The notes under the pieces are model-generated. The model saw only the letters and a list, made by a program, of their open reading frames with translations, ran no database searches and was not told the origin of the DNA. Below, piece by piece: positions 22,740-35,400 of a DNA stretch of 64,000 nt (within the stretch, counting starts at the first letter, position 1; each line of letters starts with the position of its first letter). The translations under genes were made by a program, and so were the position numbers. The stretch is from Sitta carolinensis (taxonomy: Eukaryota; Chordata; Aves; Passeriformes; Sittidae). Where the stretch lies: the NCBI GenBank assembly GCA_032173965.1, contig CM063287.1, positions 5,089,859-5,153,858 of the forward strand. Direction: 5' to 3'.

Positions 22740-23450
22740 TAAGTAAAGGCATTAAAAAGGAGCTGGTCTCCTTGCCCGTTCTTTTCAGACCCGGAGGATG
22801 AACTGGTCATAGGGATTTGGGGAGATACTTTGCAGGAAAAGGCAAAAATCCCCAGAGAACATTTAAAGTCTCTGTATCTTTGGGGGAGGGTGAAAGGCAT
22901 TTTCCCTAGTGTGGAGAAAGTAATTTCGAAGAGACTATGGGAATCCTTAGGGGAAAGTGCACGAAATGCCTTACTTGGGAAATGCAGGTGTGGCGAATTT
23001 GATAATACTGCAAGAGAGTTGTAGCGGTGTTTCAGAGTTACGGAGAGACTTCCAATTCAACTCCCAGTTCTGAGGTCTCTACAAATGGAGACAGCTCTCA
23101 ATATGATCTGGAATCAGACGCAGAGACTGATGACGGAGTCCTGGTGGACACAGACGAATCTTGTCGTGAGTGGGAATCCCTCCCTCCCGCCTAAGTCACC
23201 GCGTTTGATTCAGCTTCCATTTTTCAGTATGGGAGTGACCTTTGGAAGAGGGTTTGGGCCCCCTGCGCTCCGTCACAGGTGGCCAGAGAGAGTGGGGCAG
23301 GCTCGGGACCTTCGATCCACCCTGCAGGGGTGAATACCCCACGCATTCCCAGCGGCGGGGGCGAAAGCCGGCGGTTCCGCCCACGCTGGTGGCAGAATGG
23401 GATCCGCACGGTTTGATCGCTACGAGGAGCCCGAACTGTGGCGTGTCTAC
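22740..23450 (+). pseudogene. Class II ERV gag N-terminal remnant
   Basis: A frame at 22830-23024 (HLKSLYLWGRVKGIFPSVEK and SKRLWESLG) followed by an acidic, serine-rich stretch in another frame (YDLESDAETDDGVLVDTDES, about 23095-23160) resembles the matrix and linker parts of class II gag. Stops and frame changes interrupt it. The capsid core is not seen downstream. Assignment to gag rests on general character and on a similar acidic linker in the ERV at the left edge. Confidence 0.5.
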
Positions 23451-23935
23451 ACGGCACCCCTCGGCTGCTGGTGCCGCTGCGCCCACATTCCAGCTGCCCC
23501 CTCATTACGGGGGATGAACCAGCTGCCGACTCCACGCTGCCCGCGGCGCCTGCACGGCTGGCCAGAGTGTCAGCGGTACGCAGCCAGTGGGGCACCTGCA
23601 CACTCAGCAGGAGCACAGCCAGGCGTGCTCTGGGTAGACCTGCTCTCCGATTCATCCCCGGTACCGGGCAGCGGTGGGGCTGGAGTTGAGTCAGGCGCGC
23701 TTTTCCCTGCGCCGCCTCTGTTCAGGGGGGTGCCAGCCCCAGCTCCCCGTGTCCGCTCTCCTGCCGCTGGGTGAGGGCGGTGCCGGATCACTGCCGGTCC
23801 CGTGCCCCTCCCCACACCGCTCCCCCTCCCAGGGCAGGGCACGCGCGGCGCTGAATCCCTTTGGGCGCCCCTTCCCCCGGCGTCGGGTTCGGGAGCAGTT
23901 CCTGGTTCCCTGCCGCAGGCGCCTGCGAACTCCAC
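23451..23935 (+). pseudogene. GC-rich, proline-rich segment, probable gag linker
   Basis: The CpG-rich segment continues the ERV remnant and is open in several frames with many Pro, Ala and Arg codons. It leads directly into the 15-bp minisatellite. No domain is recognisable. The gag assignment is by position only. Confidence 0.35.
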
Positions 23936-24770
23936 GGCGGCTGGGCGGGCTCAGGCTGGGCAGGCTCAGGCTGCGGCAGGCTCAGTCGGCTGGGAGGCTC
24001 AGCTGGGAGGCTCAGGCTGGGCAGGCTCAGGGCTGGGCAGGCTCAGGCTGGGGAGGCTCAGGCTGGGCAGGCTCAGGCTGGGCAGGCTCAGGGCTGGGCA
24101 GGCTCAGGCTGGGCAGGCTCAGGCTGGGCAGGCTCAGGCTGGGAGCTCAGGCTGGGCAGGCTCAGGCTGGGCAGGCTCAGGCTGGGAGGCTCAGGCTGGG
24201 CAAGGCTCAGGCTGGGCAGGCTCAGGCTGGGCAGGCTCAGGCTGGGGAGGCTCAGGCTGGGCAGGCTCAGGCTGGGGAGGCTCAGGCTGGGCAGGCTCAG
24301 GCTGGGGAGCTCAGGCTGGGCAGGCTCAGGCTGGGAGGCTCAGGCTGGGCAGGCTCAGGGCTGGGCAGGCTCAGGCTGGGGAGGCTCAGGCTGGGCAGGC
24401 TCAGTGCTGGGCAGGCTCAGGGCTGGGCAGGCTCAGGCTGGGCAGGCTCAGGCTGGGCAGGCTCAGGCTGGGCAGGCTCAGGCTGGGCAGGCTCAGGCTG
24501 GGCAGGCTCAGGGCTGGGCAGGCTCAGGCTGGGGAAGCTCAGGCTGGGCAGGCTCAGGCTGGGCAGGCTCAGGTGGCTGGGCAGCTCAGGCTGGGGAAGC
24601 TCAGGCTGGGCAGGCTCAGGCTGGGCAGGCTCAGGCTGGGGAAGCTCAGGCTGGGCAGACTCAGGCTGGGGAGGCTCAGGCTGGGCAGGCTCAGGCTGGG
24701 GAAGCTCAGGCTGGGCAGGCTCAGGCTGGGCAGGCTCAGGTGGCTGGGCAGGCTCAGGCGGCTGCCGCCG
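23936..24770 (+). repeat. 15-bp minisatellite GGCTGGGCAGGCTCA
   Basis: About 55 copies of a 15-bp unit with frequent one-base variants (GGGGAG for GGGCAG, an extra or missing G) that shift the phase. The three forward frames read GSGWA, RLRLG or QAQAG pentapeptides and are all open for over 320 codons. Purity is high with little decay, suggesting recent expansion or ongoing slippage. Confidence 0.92.
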
Positions 24771-25140
24771 TTGCCTCGCAGCCGCCCCCCTCTAGTGGAT
24801 CCGGGAATGCCGTGTCTGTGGCCCCTCCGTGATTCACACTTGCGTCAGGGGCAAGGCATCTGTGGAAGCTCGAAGTAGAGGACGCTGAACGGGTGCTCTC
24901 TCTTCAGCCAGTCACTGGACACTTCCTCCATGCCAAGTTACCGTGCGGGCCAGGGACCTTAAGCGTTTTTGGGATGAAGTCCAAAGTTTGGGAAATGGGG
25001 GGACTGGGGTTTGGCAGATCGTCTAATGGGGTCTGGAGAGAGTCCTTTTGGCTCAGCAAGCACCGAAAGGAACGTGGTATCGAGTGCTGTTGAGGTGAAC
25101 CCCAGACAACTGTCTGTGTGTGTGCCTGTGCCATCCACGG
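24771..25140 (+). pseudogene. Further ERV gag-like remnant
   Basis: After the minisatellite the sequence resumes as non-repeat GC-rich DNA. Around 24940-25010 one frame reads VRARDLKRFWDEVQSLG, like the region before capsid in class II gag. It is short, and further stops follow. The right boundary is not defined. Confidence 0.35.
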
Positions 25141-28100
25141 AGCAGAACCGAACAGATACGGTCACAGTGCAAGGATGTGTTCAGGCTTTCCCTGTGCTCA
25201 GGGTAGTCCTAGCACAGGACAGACAGCCTAACAGCCACCAGGTCTTGTCCTGGAAAGCTCTGGAGCATGGGAAAGAAGGCTGCACAGAGCAATGGGACAG
25301 TTCTTAAGACTACTGAACACATTTAGAAAGCTTTTGGTAGACAAGCAAGACAACACATTAAAAAAAAAAAAAAAAAGAAAAGAAAAAAATTCCCAACATA
25401 ATCCCCCCTCCAAACCAAACCAAACCAAATTAAAAGTGAAGCACTAAAGCTGTTCCAGCTTGCTTTTGGAATTTGGGACCTGATATTGGTTGCAAAAGGA
25501 TTTGTAATCAACAACATATATGGCCTCTTGTGGTCCTGTTAAAGGTTTTCCAGGATGAGTTTAAAGGATTGTGGAATTTCTTTTTCAATTTTATAGAGAT
25601 GATTCTTGTATACCCAGCAGGTATTCCCAACAAACAATGGCAATGAACGCTGTGACAAAAATATGGTGGTAAAGAAAACCTGGTAAATCCAAGGGAATCC
25701 CATTATAGAGTGCACAGAAAAAAAAAGAATAAATAAAGAAGGAAAAGAAGGAAAAGAAAGAAAAGATTCACCAGTGAAGGTAATAGCCAAGTAAACTTCT
25801 TCTCAACAATCTTCTTGTATTTAAAAAGAAACCAATTATACTTGCAAATCACTTGCAGAAAATTTTAATAATTTGCCAAATATACAGCTATTAGAATGAC
25901 CCTAAATATCACTAATAATTAAGTTACAAAAGTTGGTAGATAGCACAGTACAATTCTATACAGTTCTATAAAATAAACACAATATTAATAATATTAACAA
26001 TACTCCCTGTGGTTCAGGAATGTCAGAAAATAGCAAATGAAATTACACACACATACAGATCAGAGTAGATTGAGGGACAGCTTTAGACACTTGGATGAAA
26101 GAAAATGAGACTAGATTAGACACATTCATTCATCAACCATAATGAATGCAGAACTTTAAATCTCAAAAACTATTAACAACACAGCATCAGGTGCAATTTC
26201 ACATGGTTTCATCTATGTTCCAGTACAGTTCCCAAGGAATAAAGTGCCTTTGTGCACTGTGGTTTCATTTAGGTGCAACACACATTGTATCTGGAGGCTA
26301 CTTTCTTTTTAAAAAAGTGACATATGAAATAACTACTTGAACCAATGTACATAATTCAAACTAAGGTATTTTGAAGTACCTTTGTTCTGACTTTGCTACT
26401 GAATGTCATGTAACAAATTAAACTCCAAATCCACAAGGCCCATCTCCACTAAACTAGACCAGAGTAAAAGATACCTACTGAAACATGTTTGCTGTGGTAC
26501 AACCCTTAGTAGGCTCATTTTCCCCTTTCAACCATATCTGCTCTTTGGATGACAATTTTCTACTGCAGCTTCCATTTACAGATTGCTGTGAACATGAAAA
26601 ACAGACACGGTTTGGCCCGTGAGTGTTTTGATGAACGCTCTTCCCAGATAACATCCTGGTTTAACCCACTAAGCACCACACATTCTCTCTGTGGACACCT
26701 GAAGCTCTGCAGCCTTTGGCTCTTCCCTGTAGCTCTCTGTGCTACAGCACAGCCCCAGAATCCTGCTCAGGGCCCTCAGGAACTCTCACTGCTCTCTGCT
26801 CCTCCAACCCAAACCTCCACCCGAACTGCAGCGAGGGAAGGAAAACTGCACCCAGGTCAGCTGTCACTCACCTTGCCCCCAGGGAAGGAAAACTGCACCC
26901 AGGTCAGCTGTCACTCACCTTGCCCCCACAACATCCTCTTCACCTCACGAGGAAAGAACTTGCACAAAGCCCACAGTCCAGCCTCCCATCAAATCCTGCT
27001 CTCCAGCAGCAGCCACTCCTGCTCCTGTGTATTCCCACAGGAGCTGAGGCATCTCATGGTGTTTGTCAATAGCAGCACTTCGTGATGAGTTATGGGGCAT
27101 AAGCTGTTTAGGAAACACCAATCTCCATCATTATGCCACCTGTGGCAAGGGCACTCAGGAGGAAACTGCACGTAGGGAAAAAAACCCAAAAGAAATGAGG
27201 AGGATGAACAACTAATCCTAACTTGAAAGAGCCAGTGTGGATGAGTCTCCACTCTTCCATGTCTTGCTTGTGCTTCACATCCTGAAGGCAGCGAGTCACT
27301 CCAGAGGTTCCAGGTGCAGAATGCAAACTCTCCTGAAATGGCCACTGCAGGTGCCTCCATCCCTTCACCACTGCTGCTGGCACACCTGACAAGGCCCATT
27401 TGAAACTCTGCACCATCCAGACTTGCATCAGGAGCTCTCTGCAGGTGAGGAAGTTTTGCTGGGCTTCCAGATTTGTAGCCTGTTAACATTACTTACAATA
27501 TTACATGCACTGAAATATTTTAAGAACATACACACTCTGTTAATCCAATTAATGGAAAATAGTGATTTCCTCATCTACTCAGTACTTTTAAAAGCTCTCC
27601 ACAAAACTGTGAGATTATGGAAAAGAATTCTCTGGTTATGCATTACAGTAGGAAAAAAACCAAAACAGTACAAGTTTCATGAGAATCACAACTACAAGTA
27701 AAGTCTCCAGTTCAGTTCATAAAACAAACTGATTACATTATTTTAAGTACTTCATAGCGGTATAATAACTTCCAATGCAATTTATGCAACAGATTTCACC
27801 CATATTCAAAAATACATTTGTAAATGCTTTTCATAGAATTTATACAACTCAAGTTCTCCTTAGGTAAGCCTAAGCACAGTTCTCACATCACCTAGGCAGA
27901 AAGGGTTCAGAAGCCTCTATATTCTCAGTGTCCATGAGTGACAGTGCTGTGTGAGTTCTTCCTTTTGGAGAGTTGGCTCTGCTAAACCCAACTTATTGCT
28001 TAAAATCATCAGATTCCTCAGCAGGCCTGGCACCCAGCTCCACCACATCAGTCTGAGGCAGCGACCCACTGTTCATGGGACATAAACACCTACAAGCCTT

Positions 28101-30835
28101 GCAAGCATTCCTGTAAAGATTTCCATGTACTGCTTGCCTGTCCTGTATACTTTGAGTCCTGAGAACAAAAGGGGCATTGCTGAGCAGAAGGGAGATCAAT
28201 CACTGAGGGTACCTCAGTTCAGGGACCCATTGTCTCCCTCTTCATCTTCTGCTTAATGATTTCTGAGAATACATTTCCAACTGTAACTGAAATGTGGCTC
28301 AGACACAAGACACTAGACACACTGAGTCTAAAATCTGCAAGAACAGTGTGAATATAAGGCCTCTGCAGGCTCAAACTCACAGCTGGTACTATGCCCAAAC
28401 ATCTCCATGGCAAGCTTTATTTACACAATTTCCAATGAAAAATACTATTATTTCTCAAGCTACATTTTAAATTATCAGAAATACATTCATAATAACTACT
28501 GGTACAAAAACCATGATAAAATTTTTTTATTCAAAATATTCTGACAGGTTGACAATATTCCAGGCATGTTACAAATACTGCCATAGCCAACAAAACAATC
28601 AATACTTAAAGAGCATTCAAACACTGAGGACATGTATCTTTAAAGCAGAGACAGGAGAGTGCATGGTACTAAGTGCATACTAATCATTTTCCAATAACTG
28701 ATTTGAGGAAAATGCCTCATTTCTCTGGTACAAAATGGATTAAAATCCGGAAGAGATGAATCACAGAGGACAAAAATGATGATGTTTAAATGTTTTTGCC
28801 CATATTTTCCTATAAAACCTTGTAACTTCATCATACAAGGCCACTACCAGTCTGGACTACTCTAGTGCTGACTATTTATGGGATAGAACAAAACCATAAC
28901 AGAGATACCAGTGACAAAGCAAACAAAATCACAAACTCACTCTAGAATATGGCTTAAATTAATTCACAGAGAGTTGGGAATATATTAACTATAAGGTGCA
29001 AGAGAAATACCAGGTAGGAAAAAAAGTTCCTCTCTTCCTGGTCCTTTCCCCCTCAGACTTCACTGTATTTCACATAAAATTTTCAACACACTGGTCTCAC
29101 CCTTCCTGCAAGCCCCTTTTTCCATACTTCTAAAACATCATGTTACTAAAAGGTTGGTTTCAGTCTTGAATGTATTGGCCAATATGAGCTCTAAAGGTGA
29201 AACCATCAATACCCTGTTTCTCCCAATTAACCCAATTTCTCATGTAGAGCTAAAAATTCAGCTTTATTTAAAACAGCATATTCGCATGAAAAAGAATGAA
29301 TCTCTTTGTCATGTAGAAAACAGATGTCCAATGAAGAACTTGTCAAGATGTGTACACAGCTGAGTGCATAGTGCAGAACATCATACAGAGAGAGCAGCAA
29401 GGCCACAGGGTCACTAAGTCCACATGAAAAAGATGTATGCTTCCAATGACCAAATCCATTCTAAAACATTTTCATCCAGGAAATGCTTTAAGCATTAAAA
29501 TCTTGCTCTAGGGATGGCAAGACTCCTCCATTCCCACTTTTCACACAGCTCACTGTAACATGCATGGCAGCACAGCCATCCATCTACACAGCATAGAGAA
29601 GAGACACACCAAAACTGCTTTGGATACATCATCCTAATCTCAAGTGTTCCATACAGAAGTTGAATTTTTCTTGTGAAAAGGAAGGAAATGGGACAGCTTT
29701 CAAATGACACAGCTTGCCTGTGTCATTAAAGGAACGTGCAGTGTCTGCAGCCCAGGATGGGAGAGCCACAGCTCCACTGGCACAAGCAGTGGCACAGCTA
29801 GAGGCTCCAAGGCTGAACATCTCTCAGCCTGCATTGCCTGTGGTTCCAGTCAGTGCACCCCTGCAGCTGAAGCATCAAACACTCACTGCAAAAATGCAAG
29901 TGGCTTACAGCCAGCAAAGCTCTGTATGCTCATCCAAAACATTTGTTTCCCCATTCTACTAGTTTGCTTTTTAAAGCAGTGTTGTTGGAGAAGGGCCACA
30001 AGAACAACAGAGTGAGACATTTTCCTTAATCACAGCATCAGACACTCCATTAACTGACTGACATAATCTTCCAAAACAAATTAGTTCCTGGGACATCTTG
30101 CATTTGCCTTCTTTCACTTGTTCTTAGGAACAAACAGTTTCTCTAGAAGTTGTGCAGTTTAAGCCTGTTATGGTATTGTACTCCAGCATTTTCTTAGCAC
30201 CTCAACACAAATTACATGGTAGCTCATCCGTGGTGAACATCAGCTACAGACATCCACGAAGGGGGAAGGGCTGAAAGAACAACAATATTGTCCCATGACA
30301 TGGAAAAGCACTTTGGGATGCACTGGCTTCAGGTGAGACTGCTGACTCAGAACGGGATTTCTCTCTAAGCAGAGTCACTCCAGTTATTCAAATACAGTAA
30401 ACACAAGGGCAGTACTGAGGACATCAATCCTGCACCTTACAACTTTCAGTCTATTTTCTAAATACCTCTTAATGGAGATGTGGCTCAGTGTCAAGGTTAA
30501 ATGGGAAAAAACGTCATCTATGCTAAAGTCATTAGAGGAACTAACATAACCGTTGCTTCTGGTAGTCCTTGGACTTAAGCCAACCACATACATTTCATGC
30601 TATTAATTTACCTATCCTGCTTTATCTCAAGTATCTTCATCCTTTCACACTTCCTAGTTAACTATCAATATTTTTCCTGAGTGAAATTATAAAAAGTTAA
30701 ACCCTTCTACCAAAAGTACAAAGACAAATAAAATATAGAACAATACAAACCCAGTTATACAGCACAACAATTGCAGAAATTCTTCATGTTGTTGCTCTTT
30801 ATCATTGGCCCCCAATAAAAAACATAGCAAAGAAT
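25141..30835. other. Non-coding DNA, includes IPMK 3' flank/3'UTR
   Basis: AT-rich with no gene of its own that I can recognise. An A16 run lies near 25360. The part next to 30836 should be IPMK 3'UTR, read leftwards. Candidate minus-strand AATAAA signals include 28416-28421 and 28526-28531, but which is used cannot be told from sequence. A 47-bp duplication is at 26835-26928. Confidence 0.55.
26835..26928. repeat. Perfect 47-bp tandem duplication
   Basis: Two adjacent identical 47-bp copies (26835-26881 and 26882-26928), beginning GGGAAGGAAAACTGCACCCA and ending TTGCCCCCA. Identity of the copies points to a recent event. Confidence 0.95.
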
Positions 30836-31471
30836 TTAGTTATCCAAAATATTTTGCAGTACTGTGATTAGATTCTTCAGACCATAAATATAGCCCTCAT
30901 CCTTTGTGTTGCTAGGAAACACATGAGCAAAATCAATCATTCGAACTTCGACATTTGCACTTTCTTTGGTCTCTGCTGGCATGTGATAGAAAACTTTTTC
31001 CAGTTGGGGTGAGAACATTCCCATTCAGGTGCTCCTGTGTAATGCATGTGCTGGTTTTCCACACATTGTCTTGCTCTGAGTTTTCAACTTTTAGTGAGAG
31101 CTGACTGTGGTGCCTCTTCGAGCACGCCTTTTTGTGAAGTGCATAAAATTTAGACAAGCCTTTACCTACAGAGGCTTCAATTTTTCCATTCTCTGTAGAA
31201 TTTATTACATGAATATTATTATTATACTCCAATACATCTCCACCTGACAGCAGGCCTTTGGGCACTCTTCTCTTCTCTGCCAAGGTGACATCACTCAGCC
31301 GCACAGTTGTTGCTTGACAGGAACCTTCATAGACAAACAGCAACGAGCTTGCGTAGAAGTTGAGTTGTGTCTGGCCCTCAAACCACTCCAAAATCTTTTC
31401 AACCTTCTGAATGCTGGCAGCTACCACATCTTTCCTCAAGCAGTACCCACTGTGGAAAAACTTTGAGATGC
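30836..31471 (-). CDS. IPMK: IPMK last coding exon (exon 6), with frame break
   Basis: Inositol polyphosphate multikinase phosphorylates inositol phosphates (IP3 to IP5) and PIP2, mainly in the nucleus. This exon begins after an acceptor TTGCAG at 31472 and completes the split Gly codon from exon 5. It encodes SKFFHSGYCLRKD, the catalytic-lobe motif ASSLLFVYEG (about 31335-31355), a less conserved basic linker, and the C-terminus. From 31471 to about 31009 the frame is open. The conserved C-terminal part (QLEKVFYH, IDFAH at 30923-30937, GLKNLITVL, TAA at 30836-30838) lies one base out of phase. The switch maps to a C4 run (plus-strand GGGG at 31006-31009). Read literally, translation would stop at 30933-30935 without the IDFAH motif. 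An assembly indel, a real mutation or a degenerate paralogue are all possible. Confidence 0.93.
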
Positions 31472-32411
31472 CTGCAAGAAATACACACATACTGGGATTA
31501 TTTTCACGTCTGAACGGAAAACAAACAATTTGTTTTCTTCTTTTGGGATGAGAATAGTTCTTACTTGAACACCATTCAGGTAGTTTCTGTTCAGGCAACT
31601 ATAACTAAACCCAAAGTGAACTTAAGAACTCTGAGACCCGCAGTGACGTTATCTGGTGTGTAATGCTACAGCTTGGGCTTGGGTTGTGAGTAAAAGTAAA
31701 CGTATCAAGCACACAGTAAACAAACATGGTTCCTGCTCCCAGGTGAGCTGAACAAGTCTGGACAGTTTTAGACAGGGACCCATTCAATTCTCCATGTATA
31801 AACAGGCTCAGGCAGCTTGGGACTGAGTGTATCTGTGTGTGTACCTTCTGTCCCTTGCTGGAGGACAGATGAGCAAGTGCCAACTAATAACTACTTTGCA
31901 ATAACTATCACCAAACAACCCCATGATGGCAGCATTTTTTTTAACTGTTAATGCAGAGCAACGTGTGCATTGACTTCAACTGATAAAGTCCTTTGAACTG
32001 CAAGATGCTTTTGTAGTAGCTTTCTAATAGAAAATACACTTAGATATTCACAGAAGACAAAAAGACAAAAAATTGCATTTATAATAAAAACATGTAACAC
32101 TTTAAAAATATTTCTATTTCATTATAGTTTCAAAGCTGCAAAGAAGTTGAAGTCTAGAATTCTCTCCCCCTTATTAGTGGTAAAAGAGGCATGAGGAGGA
32201 AATTCCTATAGTCTGCCCTACTGTCACAGCCAACTGCATACTTTATTTCAGATGACAGGCAGCTCAGATACTACAGGGACATGAGGACAAAAAAAAAGAC
32301 CTTTTAAACAGGAATACCCAGACTACTTTTTCCATAGTGTTCCATAAAAAAGTATTTAAATGAAAAAAATCCGAGTGTACCGAGTTCTGACACCCCAATT
32401 CTCTTCCTTAC
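31472..32411 (-). other. IPMK: IPMK intron 5
   Basis: It is bounded by donor GTAAGG (after exon 5) and acceptor TTGCAG (before the last exon). About 940 bp, AT-rich, with no named repeat seen inside. Confidence 0.85.
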
Positions 32412-32493
32412 CATCCTTTACAGTTTCCTTGGTCAGCCTCCTCCCATAGTGCTGGTTTTGTGTCTCATAGCTGTCAGAAGATGCATGGTACAC
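32412..32493 (-). CDS. IPMK: IPMK exon 5
   Basis: An 82-bp exon encoding VYHASSDSYETQNQHYGRRL and then TKETVKD plus one base. The acceptor is TTTCAG and the donor is GTAAGG. The phase fits: it starts at a codon boundary after exon 4 and ends with the first base of a Gly codon completed by the next exon. It belongs to the kinase core shared by inositol phosphate kinases; the similarity to vertebrate IPMK is high by eye. Confidence 0.95.
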
Positions 32494-35400
32494 CTGAAAG
32501 AGGCAAGAAGAGGGCTCCCTAGGTATTTTGAAGCACCAGTACTTCTGCAGAGCAAGAGACACCTCACAGACAGGCCACAAAACATTTAGCCCTCCCAGGT
32601 TTTAAGTTTCTTGCAGTGCCCAGCACAGCACTGTAGTGTTCTCCAAAACTCTGCCTTCAGCCCTTGGGCTCCAAGTTACAGCTTTCCTGTGCTGGAGACA
32701 TCCTGGTGGTGGCACAAAGCAATGTACCCATTACAGGGAATTCTTTTATAAGGCCTTGCAAATCACAACTGAGACCTGAAACTATCAGACTCCTATCTGT
32801 GTTACTGTGGATGTTAAATCAGTTAACAACAAAGCAAAATTTTCAATGCAATTATTTTCAGTTCTTAGAACTATAAAACCATTCAGCACAAGAGCAAAAC
32901 AGTAAGAATTACTGTATGTGAGCACCAAGGCCCAGCTCCGTAAGATGCATCTGCAACTGTCAGCACAAATGAGGCTGTACTAAATAAATGGCAGCAGCCA
33001 AGCAAAAGCTGGTTCCAGCATCAACAGGAGTACTTCAGCTCTCATGTGAAAGGCAGGCAACTCACATGGGCACAGTTTTGTCCATATCAGGAATTGTACA
33101 AGCTTAAGGACTTAATTCAGAACTACTTCACAGAGAGATGCATTTCCTCTCGCACTGTAATATTTCCATTGCAGAAATGTGCGAGGCAGCAAGGCCCAAG
33201 TATCACTTGTTTATGAGAGTGCAGACAGTTTCTATCTGCAGAAACAATGGTGCTATCAAGCAGGCAGTTGTCTCTGGCAGAACTTGGTGCTTGGTACTGG
33301 TTCAGACCACCCATCCCAGTGGCATCCACGCCATGCACAGCCCTGCCCTCCTTTCACCACTGTGAACAGTGACTCAAAGAGTCAGGGTGCAGTGCTGAGG
33401 GGCCTGCTCCTCACCCCTCCTCTGGGGCCTTACTCTTGCTGCAGATAACCAGGAAAGTCCACAACAGTCAAACAGCAGCAATAAAAAGGAATGGCACAGA
33501 AGCATTAAATAAAGAAAATAGAATTCCCTGTTTTCACTACAGCCCATCACCCCAAAATGTCTCTCCCCCATCCAAACAACAATAAATCCAGTATGATTAC
33601 ACAGATCCCCACCTCCTGTTTTGCAAAGCATCTGGAAGAACAGTCACAAGTAGTTTTCATTTTGACAAAAAGAAGTAATTAAACCCAGTCCTCAAGGAGC
33701 TTAAATCATAGTGTATAGAAACTGATTTTAAGTCAACAACCACGAACTGAAGGGGCAGTAATCAGTTCTCATTATTCTAAAAAAAAATAAAGAGCTGTAA
33801 GTCTAAATGTCTGAACTCACTCAGTAGCAGAGACACTTCACACTGCTATGATACTTGAGAAACTGAGACCTCCATGTCTATGAAATAAAGAAAGCCATAG
33901 CAGAGATGATTTAGTTAGTTTATTCTACAACTGCATCTGACAACTGTGATTTTGGTTTCATAAGAACAATTATTTTTTTCTCCACTTAAGTTTTTGCTGT
34001 GTTTTTTTCCAAAGCAGGTGAAAGAAGTACAGCATACACCAGGGAAACTCAAAGATTACTTATGTCAACACTTAGGTACCAAACTAACCTTCAAAAACAT
34101 ACCAAAAGTTTAAAAACTTTTTAAAGAGCTACAAGTCAAAGGCAGTTACATGAAGAATAACATTGCTTAGAAAGAATCAAGAGTCTCCTGACTACATCTA
34201 AGTTTCCACTAGCTGTGACTTCATTTCAATGATATTAAGCATTCTCAAGTAGCTGGACAAGGGGCAGCTTTCTGCAGACATCAGCACTGCAGCAGTTCCT
34301 GACTGAATCATCTTGTTTACCAGAACCTTATCTCTTCCTGTAGGAGGTACCATTTTTGTGACATGGGCACTAACTCAAACATGCTGATTAAGATCTGCAA
34401 ACTAATTTTGTTTTCCAAAGAAACGCTGGAGCAACACAGCAGACCCTGTGCTTCTGAACTGGGTTTCCCAAGAAGTCACCCCCCACCTCTTCTCATCATT
34501 TGAACAAAACCATTCCCCAGGTGTCTTTCTATATAGCTTACAAACACTGAGTCAGATGTGCATGCTGCATTACAGTCAGTGACAAAGCACCAAGTCCCAG
34601 CCCCACAGCCTGAGTGTACTGTATGTGTTTAACAGCCTTGTGCACTTGGAAGGCCCTCGGTCACCAATGGGCTTGGCTGCAGCCAGTGGCATTAAAGGAC
34701 TATGGATCTGTATAATCACAAAACCCACCTCTTACCACCACCCTGAGACTGCACAACTGCAGCAAGAGACGAGCTGAACACTCCTGGAAAACCTCACTCC
34801 AACAGAGATACATTACAACCCATTCTGAGGGCAAGGTCAAACAGTAACTATCCCTGACCAGGTCTTGCTCCCCCCTCACCCACCCAGACACAGGGTGGAT
34901 GGGCTGGAGGAGCAGGAGGCTGAAATCAACTTCCCATTTGACAGACCTCTTGCTCTACCGTGCTGTTGTTCACACAGTCACCACCAGTCACCTGCTACTA
35001 ACCCTTCCCAAAATTATATTTTGCCTTTGAAACAAGCTTTTTCTGTGTTCCTATTGTTGTAGCTGTCTGTACTAGCCCATCTCTGTCAGAACAATGACAA
35101 GTCAAGTCAGATCTGTAACCTTAACAACAGACAAGAAATTATCAGACAGGAAGATCTCATTTCTTGTCCACTTGCCACAGCTTGTTATGTGTTTGCTCTG
35201 CAACCACTGGCAGGTTTCCTACAGAGTGCAAGACAAACAAAACTCCTTCTATGAGCTGCAAAACACTGCCTTCAAGAAACCTCCTGATTTATCATTTTTA
35301 TATATTCTTACTATGCAAGATCAGAGCTGTTCTGGCTGACAGTGCAAAGGCTTCTTGTGCCTATATGTAGCTCCCACTTAGCTTCCAGCACAAATGGCTC

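Noticed and set aside
21463..22801. Open frames of 373-437 codons rich in Cys, Pro and Arg
   Set aside because: All three forward frames are open because the 43/37-bp repeat lacks forward stops. The same peptide appears cyclically in every frame and there is no independent domain or splice evidence.
21545..24770. CRISPR array
   Set aside because: Units are directly tandem with no unique spacers, the repeats vary, and the DNA is vertebrate.
23674..24878. Open frames of 323-373 codons with GSGWA/RLRLG/QAQAG repeats
   Set aside because: They are produced by the 15-bp minisatellite in every frame, with no recognisable domain outside the repeat.
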